Of a stretch of DNA of 64,000 nucleotides, positions 1-12,035 are shown piece after piece (the stretch's first letter is position 1; each line of letters opens with the position of its first letter). A model generated the notes under the pieces. It ran no database searches and had not been told where the DNA came from. It saw only the letters and a program-made list of their open reading frames with translations. The translations under genes were made by a program, and so were the position numbers. Source of the stretch: Sequoia sempervirens (lineage: Eukaryota > Streptophyta > Pinopsida > Cupressales > Cupressaceae); contig VDFB02321259.1 in NCBI GenBank assembly GCA_007258455.2, forward strand, positions 57,501 to 121,500. The letters are read 5' to 3'.

Positions 1-355
1 TACCAGGTTGAAGGGGTTTAACACCGATGCACTCCAAAATGTGTGAGAAAGTATATTGATTAAGTTGCATTGTCAAGAGGGCCATTGTGGTGTTGGTTTG
101 ATAGCACATTATTTATTGTTCATTCCTTTCATTCAGTGCTTATTGTTCCTATTGATAGCAGGTTGCAGGGTTTTATATTGATTAAGATGCATTGTGCAAA
201 TAGCGAGTGTAGTGTTGGTTTGGAAACAAACCATTGTTAAAATTGTCATGTTTCACTCTATCCTATAGCATCTTGGGGGGAGTTAAGGTTGTTGTGCCAT
301 GAAATCTATAAGTGGTTTTACATGGTAATTTTCCATCAATGATTAATTTATTGTA
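1..355. other. No gene seen; AT-rich flank
   Basis: No coding frame or recognisable element. The phrase around 30-60 (atgtgtgagaaagtatattg) recurs near 711-730, so this stretch and 640-760 are probably diverged copies of one repeat lying on either side of the microsatellite. Confidence 0.5.
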
Positions 356-598
356 TATGTGTATATATATATATATATATCTATGTCTACATGTATATAT
401 ATATGTTTACATGTATATATATGCATATGTATACATGTATATATCTGTGTATATCTTTACATGTATATATGTATGCATATGTAGACATGCATATATACAT
501 TTATATATACCTGTATATATATGTATATATGTATACATGTATATATATGTATATATGTTTGTAACATGTATATATATATATATATATATTTGTCTGTC
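356..598. repeat. Compound TA / ATGTATAC microsatellite
   Basis: Long runs of alternating TA with interspersed TGTATACATG steps. Both strands are open in some frames and give Tyr/Ile/Met/Cys-rich translations, which is what such a repeat yields by chance, so no gene is called. Confidence 0.9.
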
Positions 599-761
599 TA
601 CATGGGTATTTTGCATTTAAATGATTAATTTATTATTCATGTGACCTAACCTTTGCTAATTGTTCCTTTCGATAGCAGGCTTGACAATTTTAACATTGAT
701 CTGCTACAAAATGTGTGAGAAAGTATATTGATTAAATCACATTGTTGAAAGATCCTTCTTA

Positions 762-784
762 TATATATATATATATATATATAC
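762..784. repeat. (TA)n microsatellite
   Basis: About eleven uninterrupted TA steps. A second short (AT)n run lies at about 14170-14187. Confidence 0.85.
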
Positions 785-879
785 ATATAGACACTTAATC
801 GAGACTCCAAGCTACATTAGTATTATTCTAATACCTCTTTTAGAATTTCTCTATTTCTCTATAATATTTAGTGTGAGGC

Positions 880-3330
880 AATGGAGTTCAATTTTTTTGA
901 TAAAATTAAGAAGATTTAACTACAATTGCCCCTATAGCAACGAGTACCAAGCCAAAATTAGACAACGACAACTACAAATAATAAACAAGGGCCGCAAAAA
1001 TTACTCACCCCAACCATATTTTTTCATGGAACAAAAAATATTTAACTACAATTTCACTAAAACCACAGTAAATAGAGCTCCCAACACCAAAGATATACAT
1101 AGATTATCAAAATAGTAGACCAACAACGAAAGAAACAAGATTTAACTACAAAAATACAAAGTTACATAGCCATAACTACAAACAATAAACAAGGGCCACA
1201 AAAATCACTCAGTCCAACCATATCTCTTTGAAAATAGGAAGAAATATAGAAAATGTACAAGAGCTATTAGCATAATACTGAATAGCCAAATATTAGTAAC
1301 CCTAACCATATTTTTCCCATGAAAGAAAGAACATTTAACTGCAATTTCTCCACCCACAAAGAGTATTAATCTCTTTCAAATCTCGAAAATCGAAATAACG
1401 CCAAAGATAGAAACATACTAGAAGAACACATTAACAATAAATTAATCATGTATGCAAAAAACCCATCCAAACATCAGTATAAGGCCACAACCTCCATTGA
1501 AAATTTGAGCTACACCACCTGAAACTAAATATTAGATAGAAATAGACAAATTATAAAAAGAGCTATTAGGATAATAGTAAACACAGGCCACCAACACAAT
1601 TTTATCTCCAATATGTAAATGGTTTCATACAACCCTAAGCCCTACACACAGATAGCTACAATTCCTCCTATGGTAATAGATACAATGCCAAAGATATCCA
1701 CAGATAATCAATACAATAGACCAATAGCAAGAGAAAGTAGATTTAACTAGAATTTCTCCTATGGTAATAGGTGTAAAGAAAAAGAAACATATAACAAGAA
1801 GACATTCACATTAAAATAATCATTTATGCCAAAAACTCATGTATAATAGAGTATAACCCCACAAGCTTCATTGAAAATTAAAACCAAACCATGTGTATGG
1901 TAGCAAAGATGTATAGAGTATAGATATGTGTCTACATATATATGAATAAAAAAGGGCCACAAAAACCACTCAACCCAACCATATCTTTTTGACAATAGAA
2001 AGAAGATTTAACTGCAATTTCCCTAAAGCCACATTAAATACAACTCCTAAACCCAATATGTAGCAATAATCTATGCAAAATGAGTACAACCCTACACTTT
2101 CATAAATATTATAGAGAAATCAAGAAATTGTAAAAGAGGTATTAGAATAACACTCAACAACCAAAAATTAGTAGCCCTATCCATATTTTTTTGATGAAAG
2201 CAAGAAGACTTAACTACAGTCTATCAACCCCCAAAGACTAATAATCTCCTTCAAGTCTTGAAAATGGGTATAACACAAAAGATACAAACATAAAACAAGA
2301 AGACATTAAAAATACATTAATCATCTATGCAAAGCAACCATGTAAAAATCAGTATAACCCCACAAGCTTGATTGAAAATTTGAGCTACATCACCACAGAT
2401 AGAGAAATTGTAAAAGACCTGCTAGAATAATACTTGACAACCACCAAAGTAATTTTATCTCCAATATGTTAATGCTTTCATACAACCCTAAACCCTACAC
2501 ACAGATAAATATAATTGCTCCCATGGTAATGGCTACAATGCCAAAGATACACACATAAAACCAAAACAATAGACCAACAACGTGCAAATAACCAACCCCA
2601 ACCATATTTTTTGATGGAAGAAAAAAGATTTAAGTGCAATTTCTCCATCCATAGAGAATGATAATCTCTTTCAAATCTCGAAAATGGGTATACACACAGA
2701 CAACCAAAACAATAGACCAAGAGAGAATAAATAACTAACCCTAACCATATTTTTTGAAGAAAGAAAGAAGATTTTTGTTCAATTTCTCCATCCATAGAGA
2801 ACAATAATCTCTTTCAAAACTCCAAAATGGGTATGATGCCAAAGATACAAACATATAATAAGAAGACATCAACAATAAATGAACCGTCTATGTAAACTAC
2901 CCATGTAAAATGACTTACAGATTCTAGAGCACAAGAGTTTTCAATTTGGCATAAAATGATTTGCAAATAGCCTGCTATCAAACCAGCAACAGAGCTGAAG
3001 GACACAGTGTTTTACAATAGTATGCTATTAATCCACCAACAAATCCACAGGAAATGATTTTTGCAATGGCCTCCTATGAAACCAATACCACAATGGTTGT
3101 TTCGATAATGCAACTTAATCAAAATTGCTCTTATCGTGATGGCTACAATGCAAAAGATACACATAGATAACCAAAACCATAAACGAATGGTGAAAAAATT
3201 TACTAACCCTAAGCATATTTTTTATGAAAGAAAGAACATTTAACTAGAATTACTCCATCGATATAGAACGATACTCTCTTTTAAATCTCCACAATGGGTA
3301 TAACACCAAAGATACAAACATTTGGAAAGA
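880..3330. repeat. Diverged repeat field (AACCATATTTTT / AAGATTTAACTACAATTTC family)
   Basis: A two-part module recurs many times at irregular spacing: a part like 'ccaaccatattttttgatgg' followed by 'aagatttaactacaatttct', then often 'ataatctctttcaaatctcg' and 'gccaaagatacaaacat'. Copies are visible near 895, 1005, 1210, 1305, 1975, 2170, 2595, 2740 and 3205. Copies are heavily diverged and spaced unevenly, so this is an old degenerate array rather than a young satellite. No coding capacity is seen. Confidence 0.7.
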
Positions 3331-3968
3331 AGACATAGACAATAAATTAACCATCCATGCAAACCACCCATGTAAAACGACTTACAGATTCCAAAGAACA
3401 CCAATTTTCAATTTGGTATAAGACACTTTACAAACACTCTAGAATCAAACTAGTGATAGAGCCGAAGCCAATGAATTTTTTCACATTCGTCTACCATGAA
3501 ACCAACACCATAATTGTTGTTTGCACAATACAACTTAATCTAAGAATACTTTCCCAAATTGCTACATTCAATATTGCATTAGTTTGTCTGTCTAAATTTA
3601 CTTCATTTGCCTCCATCGTACAACAACCACCGAATGCATTAACCATCAGTCAAGCAAGCATTTACCTTTCACCTTTCGCCTTTCGAGGAGACCACCTTCA
3701 CCACCGCCAACCCATGTATTTGCAAAGCTCCACGTCGAACACTTACCATTCACCTTCTCCATTATGATGAAAAAATTCTCCACCACCACCAAATTGCGTA
3801 ATAACCAATGCCCACGTTGCCACAAAAAAAAGGTTCCCTCCCCACTGGTCAGCAGACCCTTGGCATCAGCAAACCCAATTCACAGTTGGGCTAATGAAAA
3901 TTTTGGTAGAAAATTCATACAAAATAGCCTATCAGCTAATTAAATTGATGCTAGTTGGAAAGGATCCG
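3331..3968. other. No gene seen; partly C-rich unique sequence
   Basis: The stretch 3590-3860 is richer in C than its surroundings and gives an open frame on the plus strand from 3357 (136 codons). That frame has no recognisable domain and starts inside the preceding repeat field, so it is not called as a gene. Confidence 0.4.
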
Positions 3969-4330
3969 GCTAACTACTAGAAAAAATGTACCTATGTACA
4001 TACAAAAACACATAAAAAAATATATAACGACATACATGGTAACATACATAACATGAAGAGACAGGTGTAGTGCGGGCCCACTAGATGGATGACTTAAGTG
4101 ACAAAACTGACAATAGAAGGAAATGCCATGGGAAGCGAGGAGGTGTCTTGTCGGTGAATTAAGCCGATGTTCTTTTTCCTTGTGCGACAAGCTAATGGTT
4201 ACGCGCGGGAAGGGTAGTGACATGCAATTTAAATTATAACCAATACTATTCTTTGAAGACACTTGGGAAACACGCCATGCTTTGGGTTTTCTCATTCTAC
4301 AGATTGAAATCGAAAGGTTTGAGAGCAAGG
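3969..4330. repeat. Dispersed 'CTATGTACATAC' repeat, copy 1
   Basis: It begins with a 'ggctaactactag' end followed by 'acctatgtacatacaaaaac' and continues through 'cataacatgaaga' and 'ccttgtgcgacaagcta'. The same order of blocks returns at 44033-44300 (same orientation) and 40385-40650 (opposite orientation). Shorter pieces occur near 41080-41242, 42506-42600 and 49293-49333. No transposase or target duplication could be defined. Confidence 0.65.
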
Positions 4331-4622
4331 TTGCACTATGGGTAGGGGAGAGGACTAGCTGACTTGAGGTGAGGGGTTTCTAATTGAGTGTATGCAATGG
4401 TGAATTATTTTATGTATTGTTTCATGCATTTTTGTATGTAGCGCTTGGGAAACGCATTGTGCTTTGGGTTTTCTCATTCTGTAGGTTGAAATCAAAAGGT
4501 TTGAGAGAAAGGGTGCACTGCGGGCAAGGGAGAGGACCATCTAACTTGAGATGAGGGGTTTCTAACTGAGTGTATGAAATGGTGAATTCTTTTATGTATT
4601 TCTTCATGCATTTTTGTATGTA
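4258..4622. repeat. Tandem duplication, two units of about 182 bp
   Basis: Two adjacent units run from 'acttgggaaacacgcc' to 'catgcatttttgtatgta' (about 4260-4440 and 4441-4622). Both contain 'tttgggttttctcattctg', 'gttgaaatc' and 'gaggggtttcta'. Directly after them, 4623-4695 holds a short duplicated 'gttgtgggttgca' block of about 42 bp. Confidence 0.8.
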
Positions 4623-4939
4623 TATAGTTGCGTATTTGTTGTGGGTTGCAAGTTTTGTATATAGCTGCATTTTTGTTGTGGGTTGCAGGTTTAGAAAGCA
4701 TATGAAAATATGAGTTGAGGGGTTTCTAGTAATTTGGGTTGCTAGTTATAAAGGGGCTTGAAATGTTATAAGGTTTTTTCTTTGTAAATTGATTTGAAAC
4801 TTTAAGTGGGTTGCAGGTTTTGTAAAACCTAGTGTTTTGCATCTTAAAATTTTAGAAAAGAAAATGAATTTGTTTACAAGTGTTATTTAGACCTTAGGAA
4901 TGTAATGAAAGGTACTATTTTATAAACACCCATTATTTT

Positions 4940-6475
4940 CCAAGAAGCATTAACACTGTGATTCTCCACTTTCAACAAGTTTACTTATTATCGGTGATAA
5001 TGTCAAGAAATTGGTGTTTTAGCTATTTGTAATCCACACGTACATATACAAGCTTACAAACAATGAGAGTTTAGGTATGTTGTGATGTGGGTTGAATTTT
5101 TATAAACACCTTGTGTTTTCCATTTCATTGCATTGCACATCTTTCAAACCGAAAGTATTACTTCACAATGCATAACTAATAAGTAGATACTCATAGATAG
5201 ATGAAAAAATTTAAATTACAATATAGGTTTTTTACATAGTCAACCTAAAAGTAGATATGTAGTTAGTTCACATTAGATAGGTAATAACTATACACACAAC
5301 TATAGGGAACTCCAACTACACAACCAAGAAGCATGTACACTGTGTTTCCCCACTTTGAACAAGTTTACTTATTATCAGTGATAATTTCAAGAAATTGTTG
5401 TTCTTGCTATTTGTAATGTACACATACATATACATGCTTGAAAACCATGAGGGTTTGGGTATGTTGTGATTTTGGTTGCATTTTCATAAACACCTTGCGT
5501 TTTCCATTTCATTGCATTGCACATCTTTCAAACTGAAAGGATTACTTCACATTGCATAACTAATAAGTAGATGCTCATAGATAGATGAAAAAATTTAAAT
5601 TACAATATAGGGTTTTTACATAGTCAACCTAAGAGAAGATATGCAGTTAGTTCACATTGCATAGGTAATAACTATACACACAACTATAGGGAACTCCACT
5701 TGCACAACCAAGAAGCATTAACACTGTGTTTCCACACTTTGAACAAGTTTACTTATTATCAGTGATAATGTCAATAAATTGGTGTTCTTGCTATTTTTAA
5801 TGCACACGTACATATACAGGCTTGAAAACCACAAGGGTTTGGGTATGTTGTGATGTGGGTTGCATTTTTATAAACATCTTATCTTTTCCATTTCAATGCA
5901 TTGCACATCTTTCAAATTGAAATGATTACTTCACATTGCATAACTAATAAGTAGATGCTCATGGATAGATGAAAAATTTAAATTACAATATAGGTTTTTT
6001 ACATAGTCAACCTAAAAGTGTGGATATGTAGTTAGTTCACATTGCGTAGGTAATAACTATACGCACAACTATAGGGAACTCCACCTACACAACCAAGAAG
6101 CATTAACACTGTGTTTCCCCACTTTGAATAAGTTTACTTATTATCAGTGATAATGTCAAGAAATTGGTGTTTTGCTATTTGTAATGCACACATACATATA
6201 TAGGCTTGAAAACCATGATATTTTAGGTATGTTGTGATGTGGGTTGCATTTTTATAAACACCTTGTATTTTCCATTTGATTTCATTACACATCTTTCAAA
6301 CTGAGAGGATTACTTCACATTGGATAACTAATAAGTAGAAGCTCATAGATAGATGAAAAGATTTAAATTACAATATAGGTTTTTTACATAGTCAACCTAA
6401 AAGCAGATGTGCAATTAGTTCACATTGCATAGGTAATAACTATACACACAACTATAGGGAAATCCACCTACACAA
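4940..6475. repeat. Satellite, four tandem units of about 384 bp
   Basis: Units begin at 'ccaagaagca' at 4940, 5324, 5708 and 6093, and the next partial start is at 6476 (spacings 384, 384, 385, 383). All carry 'aagtttacttattatc', 'ggtatgttgtgat', 'ttttccatttcattgcattg', 'tagatagatgaaaa' and 'ctatagggaa'. The units are well matched, so the array is younger than the field at 880-3330. The last phrase 'aactatagggaaatccacct' is found again at 7013-7032, showing that the boundary segment was carried into the next repeat region. No coding frame spans a unit. Confidence 0.93.
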
Positions 6476-6544
6476 CCAAGTACTATTCTGAGATATATTA
6501 TTTTCTTCATTGTAGAGTGATAATTGTAGCTGCCAATTATTTTT

Positions 6545-6630
6545 TTTGTCATGGCATTCCATGAGAGCACATTTCTTTGAGGTATGTTTTGAAACAGTTC
6601 ACTGCCTTGTCTATGCAAGCATAATAATAA
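6545..6630 (-). pseudogene. PPR-repeat protein fragment
   Basis: On the minus strand the translation reads HRQGSELFQNIPQRNVLSWN followed by AM. This resembles the junction of pentatricopeptide repeats in plant organellar RNA-binding proteins, where a 'LFxxMPxRNVVSWNAMI' block is typical. That family acts in mitochondria or plastids in RNA editing, splicing and stability. Only about 25 residues are preserved and they lie in a repeat field, so this is a relic. The identity rests on this short motif and on its recurrence nearby. Confidence 0.5.
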
Positions 6631-6654
6631 GCAACAATAGAGAAAAGGTAGTGA

Positions 6655-6745
6655 ATTGTTTGGAAAAATGTTTGAAAGAAATGTGGTCTCATGGTCAATG
6701 GAATGCCATGTCAAGCCATAGACAAGGAAGTGAATTATTTGTATG
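6655..6745 (+). pseudogene. PPR-repeat protein fragment, opposite strand to its neighbour
   Basis: The plus strand reads KMFERNVVSW in one frame, and after a shift WNAM then HRQGSELF in another. It lies about 40 bp from a minus-strand fragment with the same content, so the two form an inverted pair. Disruption by a frameshift in the middle of the motif shows it is not functional. Confidence 0.45.
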
Positions 6746-7074
6746 TGGGATTCATTATCTATGGCTTGCCACTATGTTTTGGTAGACATTCTCATCTCGC
6801 ACTATTTTTACAAAATAGTTGCAAATAGTTAGAGTGATAATTGCGGATATATAATGATAATTAGAGTGATATTTGTAGATGGAGACACCCTAACCAATTT
6901 TTTTTTAGAAAGTGGGAAACACCTTATTTAACAAGCAATGGAGTTTGGATCGTTGATATATATTTTCATCTTCAATAGAGGTATCAGTAATATATTGTGA
7001 AACTATGCCCACAACTATAGGGAAATCCACCTATGCAACCAAATACTATTGTGAAAGATATTAATTCATTCATA

Positions 7075-7175
7075 TTGGAGTGATAATTGCAACTACAAAT
7101 TGTTTTTTTTTTTTAATGGAATTCCAAGAGGCTGCATTTCTTTGATGAATTTTTTCAAACAGTCCACTGCCTTGT
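7075..7175 (-). pseudogene. PPR-repeat protein fragment
   Basis: The minus strand reads FHRQGSGLFEKIHQRNAASW followed by NSI, a diverged version of the fragment at 6545-6630. It sits in the second copy of the larger duplicated segment (7002-7300 relative to 6448-6760), so it was probably multiplied as part of the repeat. Confidence 0.45.
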
Positions 7176-7239
7176 CTATGAAAGCATATTAGTAAGCATA
7201 ATAGTAAGAAACAACAGAGAGAAGGTAGTGAATAGTTTG

Positions 7240-7325
7240 AAAATTGCCTCAAAGAAATGTGGTTTCATGGTGATTAGAATGCCATGACAAGACATAGACA
7301 AGGAAATGAACTATTTGAAAGTATG
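7240..7325 (+). pseudogene. PPR-repeat protein fragment
   Basis: The plus strand reads LPQRNVVSW followed by a stop, then in a shifted frame NAMTRHRQGNELFESM. The order (PQRNVVSW, NAM, about five residues, then NE-LF--M) follows the end of one PPR and the start of the next. The frameshift and the stop make it a relic. Confidence 0.5.
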
Positions 7326-8080
7326 ATTTATTATGTATGTCTTGGAATTGTGTTTTGGCATATATATACTCACCTCACACTATGTTTTCCAACTTACAAT
7401 TAGAGAATGTGTGTATATGGTCATTGGAAAACATTGTTTGTTTACTATCAAAGCATAATAGTAGATCTGGATTGTCATGGCATTCCAACACCACAGTGAT
7501 TGGAATGACATGATAATCCATAGACAAGGCAAATAATTGTTTCTATGTATGATTTCTTATCTATGGCATGCCATTGGGTTTTGGAAGACATGTACTCACC
7601 CCACACTATGTTTTCCAACTTGCAATCACACTATGCATGTATATTGTTGTTGGAAAACATCGTGTGTTTACTATCAAAGCATAATAGTAGATTTGGATTG
7701 TCATGACATTCCAACATCATGGTGATTGGGACGACATTGCAAGGCATAGACAAGGAAATGAATTGTTTCTATGTATGATTGCTTATCTATGGCATGCCAT
7801 TGTGTTTTGGGAGACATATACTCACCTCACACTATGTTTTCCAACTTCCAATCACTATGCATTTAAATGGTTGTTGGAAAATATTGCGTGTTTACTATCA
7901 AATCATATTAGTAGATCTAGATTGGCATGGAGTTCGAACACCATGGTGATTGGAATGACATGGCTTGTGAATTGTTTCTATGTATGATTGCTTATATAGG
8001 GCATGCCATTATGTTTTGGCAGATATATACTCACCTCACACCGTGTTTTCCAACTTGCAATCACACTATCCATTATCTTA

Positions 8081-9600
8081 TATGTAGTTTACCATTTAAT
8101 TTATAGTGTTGTAGATATCTTATGGTCTATGGTTTCATTAAACCTAGCAATGAGAATCCATTGCACGTTGTGTTGTATAAGCTTCCATGCATCATACCAT
8201 AATCATTGTTAGAAGTGTATTCTCTATTGTGCACTTCAATGTTTTTGTTCTATTGCATTTTAATTCTTTTCAGGGGGCTACATACTGCAAGGTAACCCAT
8301 AGTGATTAGGTAAGATTGAAAGAGCATTTTCATTGTTTGTTTTATTGCTTGCATTAGAATGATAAGATTAGTATTACTATTTTTTTTTGTGATAACTTTG
8401 GAACTTTATGGGCTAAGGATTGGGAAGAAACCCATATCCTCCTAGGTAATATTCAAAGATTATCTTCAGTATTCTGATTCATTTCTTGCATTAAAATGAA
8501 ATTATTAGTTTTTTGAAATAAATCTATCATTTTATGGGGTTAGTTTACATTTTTTTTTCTTGATATTATTATTTCCTCTCTATGCCATGTATGCAAAATG
8601 ATCACATGAACTAGTCTCAGGTACATTTATAAGCCAATTTAAATAATTTTATTCCCTCTCTTTTCCAAACAATGCACCATTTGTTGCATATTTCATGTTT
8701 CAACTGCCAGAAGAAATTTGTAAATCTAGAATACAAATATGCAAGTTAGACATCAGAGCTTATAATATACTTGCTTTGTCGTATCGATATGGAGTTTGAA
8801 TTTAAAGGCATGCTAAGCTCAAACTAGGTTAATCTATAGGTATTTCTATTCTTCAACTTAATACACATGTCCAATATGTCCATGCATGAGGGTATACACT
8901 AGAATAAATATTGACTATTTAATATTGCTACATGCTACTAATTCCCAATTATGGCCCTTTTTTACATGCCAGTAAAAGTAGCTTTCCACGGCCTGACAAA
9001 AGAAATCCCTGAAATATAAGTTCCATTTGTCATTGTCATATATGATAACCTTGTTTTATCTTTTGGAATAGAAATGAGTTTCTTGTGATATGGATGGTAC
9101 AACAAGTATGTAGAGTATAATTGTGGTTATGATTCAGGACATAACTTCTTACGAAATTATCTGATGCAAGGTCAACTTGATATCAGGTTTGTGCTGCTAT
9201 AGTATTGACTTAATGGATTTATGTTGTAGAATTGCCATAATATATAGTACTGCATTTTTTAATTTTGTATGTTTGATTCTAAAGTTACATAACTTTCGTT
9301 GGTGAAACTTGTTTATTTGAACAAGTGCATAGCAATTTTTTTTCTTTTTTTATTGAATTAAAGCTATTGAGAAAAATATAGAGAACCATGGCTATTCTCA
9401 AACAATAGCCATAACTAGTACAACTAGATAGAAGCCATCTAATTAAGATACTTAGTAGCCATCCAAAGAAGGGAAAAATGAAAATAGAAAGAACAATAAA
9501 TCTGGTACATACCAAATGGGACCGAAGTAAGAGAAAATTGTAAACTAAAACAGTCCCAATTGAATAGTAACCAATTCAAGTGTTTAGCTACGTAGGTTTT
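8081..9600. other. No gene seen; unique AT-rich sequence
   Basis: Only short chance frames on both strands. No repeat unit shared with the rest of the window was recognised between about 8100 and 9590. Confidence 0.5.
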
Positions 9601-10387
9601 GGGTATGTGTAGGATCATGGTGGGCCAAAAAATGGCGATATGATGGGTATGTGTAGGGTATGTGGCTAACGACTTTTTTTACCCAAAATTGATTAAATGA
9701 AAAGGATTTTTAAAGGAGATTTTCAGCTTTCCACCAATATAAATTATGCTTTACTTTGAATTTAATAAATAATTATTATTCATTTTCTATTTGAATTATG
9801 ACTAAAGTCCTAATTGATAGGCTGATTGAAAAACATCTATAGCGTTCAAATGGTATCACATTTTTTGAATCCGAAACATGCATCACATTCTATGCTTTGA
9901 ATACTATAGGATTAAAAAAAAAAAATCATGAAGTTTTGACCAAGTTAAGGTGGTCAGACATACGAGTTTTTTATATTTTTTAAAAGTTTTAATAAAAAAT
10001 TCATAATTAATTATTTTCTTGGAAAAAATTACAAAAATATGCATCAAATCGGACATGAGTCCTCTACTTATATCTAAAATCTTATAAAAAAATATTATCA
10101 TTTTATTGTGGTTAGGGTCGTTAGATAGACACCTACTTCTTATTTTTTCCCTGAAATTTGAGTACTATTGCATTGAAATTTCAAATTTTCACCAAATAGA
10201 TTTTTAAAAAAATAAATCTAGTAGTTTAGAAACTACATTCAATTTGCTATAGATTCTATTCTTACATATTTTTGAAATAATATAGATAACTTATTCAAAT
10301 TTTTATGTCAAGTTGCCTAACTTTGATTTTTTTGAAATTTTCACAACTTAAGGGCCTATTTTTTCCATGATGATCCTACACATACCC
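9601..10387 (+). mobile_element. GGG...CCC inverted-repeat transposon, copy A
   Basis: A 787-bp non-coding element with terminal inverted repeats. The left end reads GGGTATGTGTAGGATCAT and the right end is the complement, ATGATCCTACACATACCC. The left side also carries extra direct copies of GGGTATGTG at about 9643-9665. The 4-bp flanks are TTTT and TGTT, a target duplication with one mismatch. The interior is AT-rich and closely follows the other four copies, including two related internal blocks around 'aaggtggtcagacata' and 'agggt.gt.agacagacacc'. There is no transposase frame, so it is a non-autonomous element. Confidence 0.9.
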
Positions 10388-11215
10388 TGTTAGCTCTCAA
10401 AAACATACGTAAGAATACCTCAAGAGGCTGTCAATCTCTTGGTACATTTTAGGGTAATAGACAAAGCCAAATGGTTTAAGCTTTCTACTCTTTAGGTGCT
10501 ACTAGACCTAGGCGGGTGTACCTATATGAATGAAGCAAACTTAATGTGCTTATCTTTCTTGAAATGTTTTTCCCACAATGGTAGATGTGAGTGGAAAAAT
10601 AAAACTAAATTTGGTATAAATTGTATACAATATTAAAACTAAAACCTAATATGTTCAGTTAACAGATGTAAAGAAAATGAATGAATCTAAATGGTGAAAT
10701 GCAAAGACTAGTTCCTTATTGGGTATGCGGATTCAAATGAAATAGAAATGGGCAACGTATTTCTGAACAACACTCAAATTGTTTGGCATATGTTTTCTTT
10801 ATAACTTGTATAAACATGAAAGACTATGATTACTAAACTCTTCTTAATGATCCAGATGAATTTCCCTGATTATTGTGATTAATCAAAAGAATTTAATCTC
10901 TCCTTGAAAGAACTAGTTAATTAACCACATAGATACAAAAAATGTGCACTGATAAACTGAATATAAACTTGTTATGCCAATTTAAATAACCAGAAAAGCC
11001 AACCCTGGAGACAACTTTAATAATACTTTCAATAAGCACAACAGATAATTGACACCAGAAATGAACTGCCACATCAACTGATTTTCATTGAAATCTCCAT
11101 TTGAAATCATGCATCATAGTCTTTGATCTAAAAATTTTATTCTATTGTATCCATTTTTAATCTATCTACTATATTTAATCTAATCTAATTATGATCTCCT
11201 CGTTTACAATCGAAA
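10388..11215. other. No gene seen; AT-rich
   Basis: No coding frame or repeat unit recognised. Confidence 0.45.
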
Positions 11216-11259
11216 ATGGATATTTATACATTTGCATCTAAAAAGACACATCGTTTCGT

Positions 11260-12035
11260 ATTCACATGTCGACAATCAAACGTATCGAGCCTTTTGTTAA
11301 TACTCACCAAATATTCACTGTGACATCCTGCAGTCATACCGATCCTCAATGTCACACCAATAGTCACCCCTTTGGTCTTTTGTGTTTTGTTGTAACATTT
11401 TGTTGTCGGGGAGATGTCCATAGACCATAATTGTCATACCGAAATTTGTCCCTCCATCTTGTGTGTCGCTGAGACAATTCATAGTCAGGGGGAGGTTTCA
11501 TAGAATACCTTGTGTCTTACCGAAAATACCCCATGAAACATTCATGTCGCTGAGACACGTTCATTTTCCCACCGATGAAACACTTCGGCGTGACAAACGG
11601 GTCGGCAAGACTGTATAACCTTGCCTCGATAACCTTTGATAGGATTCACCTACGCATGTCGGTGAGACCGGAGGTATTCGCCGAGACCTCATTCTGAATA
11701 CCCTTTGTTTGGCTGAAGTGCTTGCTCGTTCTGCGCTAGTCAGTGAGACATAAAGAGTTCGCCGAGACTTCACCCTGAAGAAAATTCTCTCACCGACATG
11801 CTCCTTTCATCACTGGTCGGTGAGACAATAAGATCTCGCCAAGACCCATGCCGAAGAAGACACTCCTGCGAATATGAATTTTCTTCTATCGCCGAAACAA
11901 TAAAAATATCCTGCCGATAGGTGTCTGTATATAAATTCCAATCGTTGTGACCTCAAAGAAGTCTTGCCGATAGGCAACAACAGACGTATATTAACAAAAA
12001 TGTATTATGGGTCGGGGAGACCTTGATTTCTTCAT
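11260..12035. repeat. CG-rich island with recurring TCG(G/C)(T/C)GAGAC motif
   Basis: In an otherwise AT-rich window this stretch is full of CpG. The decamer-like motif 'gtcggtgagac' or 'tcgccgagac' recurs in one orientation near 11415, 11468, 11548, 11612, 11660, 11682, 11741, 11763, 11818, 11836 and 12010, mixed with 'taccgat', 'gccgata' and 'accgaa'. About 190 bp beyond it, at 12222-12230, is GGTATCAGC, partly like a tRNA-iMet primer site, which would fit the end of a decayed plus-strand LTR near 12211. That reading is weak. Confidence 0.55.

Larger units (their letters stand above)
6445..8080. repeat. 226-bp repeat field with PPR-like fragments, array 1
   Basis: The block 'catagacaagg..atgaa..atttc' recurs at 7293, 7519 and 7745 with a spacing of exactly 226 bp, with an outlying copy at 6717 and a partial one near 7965. 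Each unit also holds 'gcttatctatggcatgccat', 'actcacctcacac' and 'gttttccaacttgcaatc'. A 226-bp period is not a multiple of three, so no reading frame can persist across units. The segments 6448-6760 and 7002-7300 are larger duplicates of one another. Several places translate to PPR-like motifs and are listed separately. Confidence 0.85.

Noticed and set aside
312..620. Open frames on both strands (102 and 69 codons)
   Set aside because: They are translations of a TA/ATGTATAC microsatellite; composition is Tyr/Ile/Cys only and both strands are open for the same reason.
2478..3767. Frames of 108 and 63 codons (minus) and 136 codons (plus)
   Set aside because: They lie in or at the edge of a degenerate repeat field, have no domain, and overlapping repeat copies do not keep the frame.
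9601..10387. hAT or Mutator family membership of the GGG...CCC elements
   Set aside because: Their target duplications would be 8 bp or 9-11 bp; the clean copies here show exactly 4 bp.
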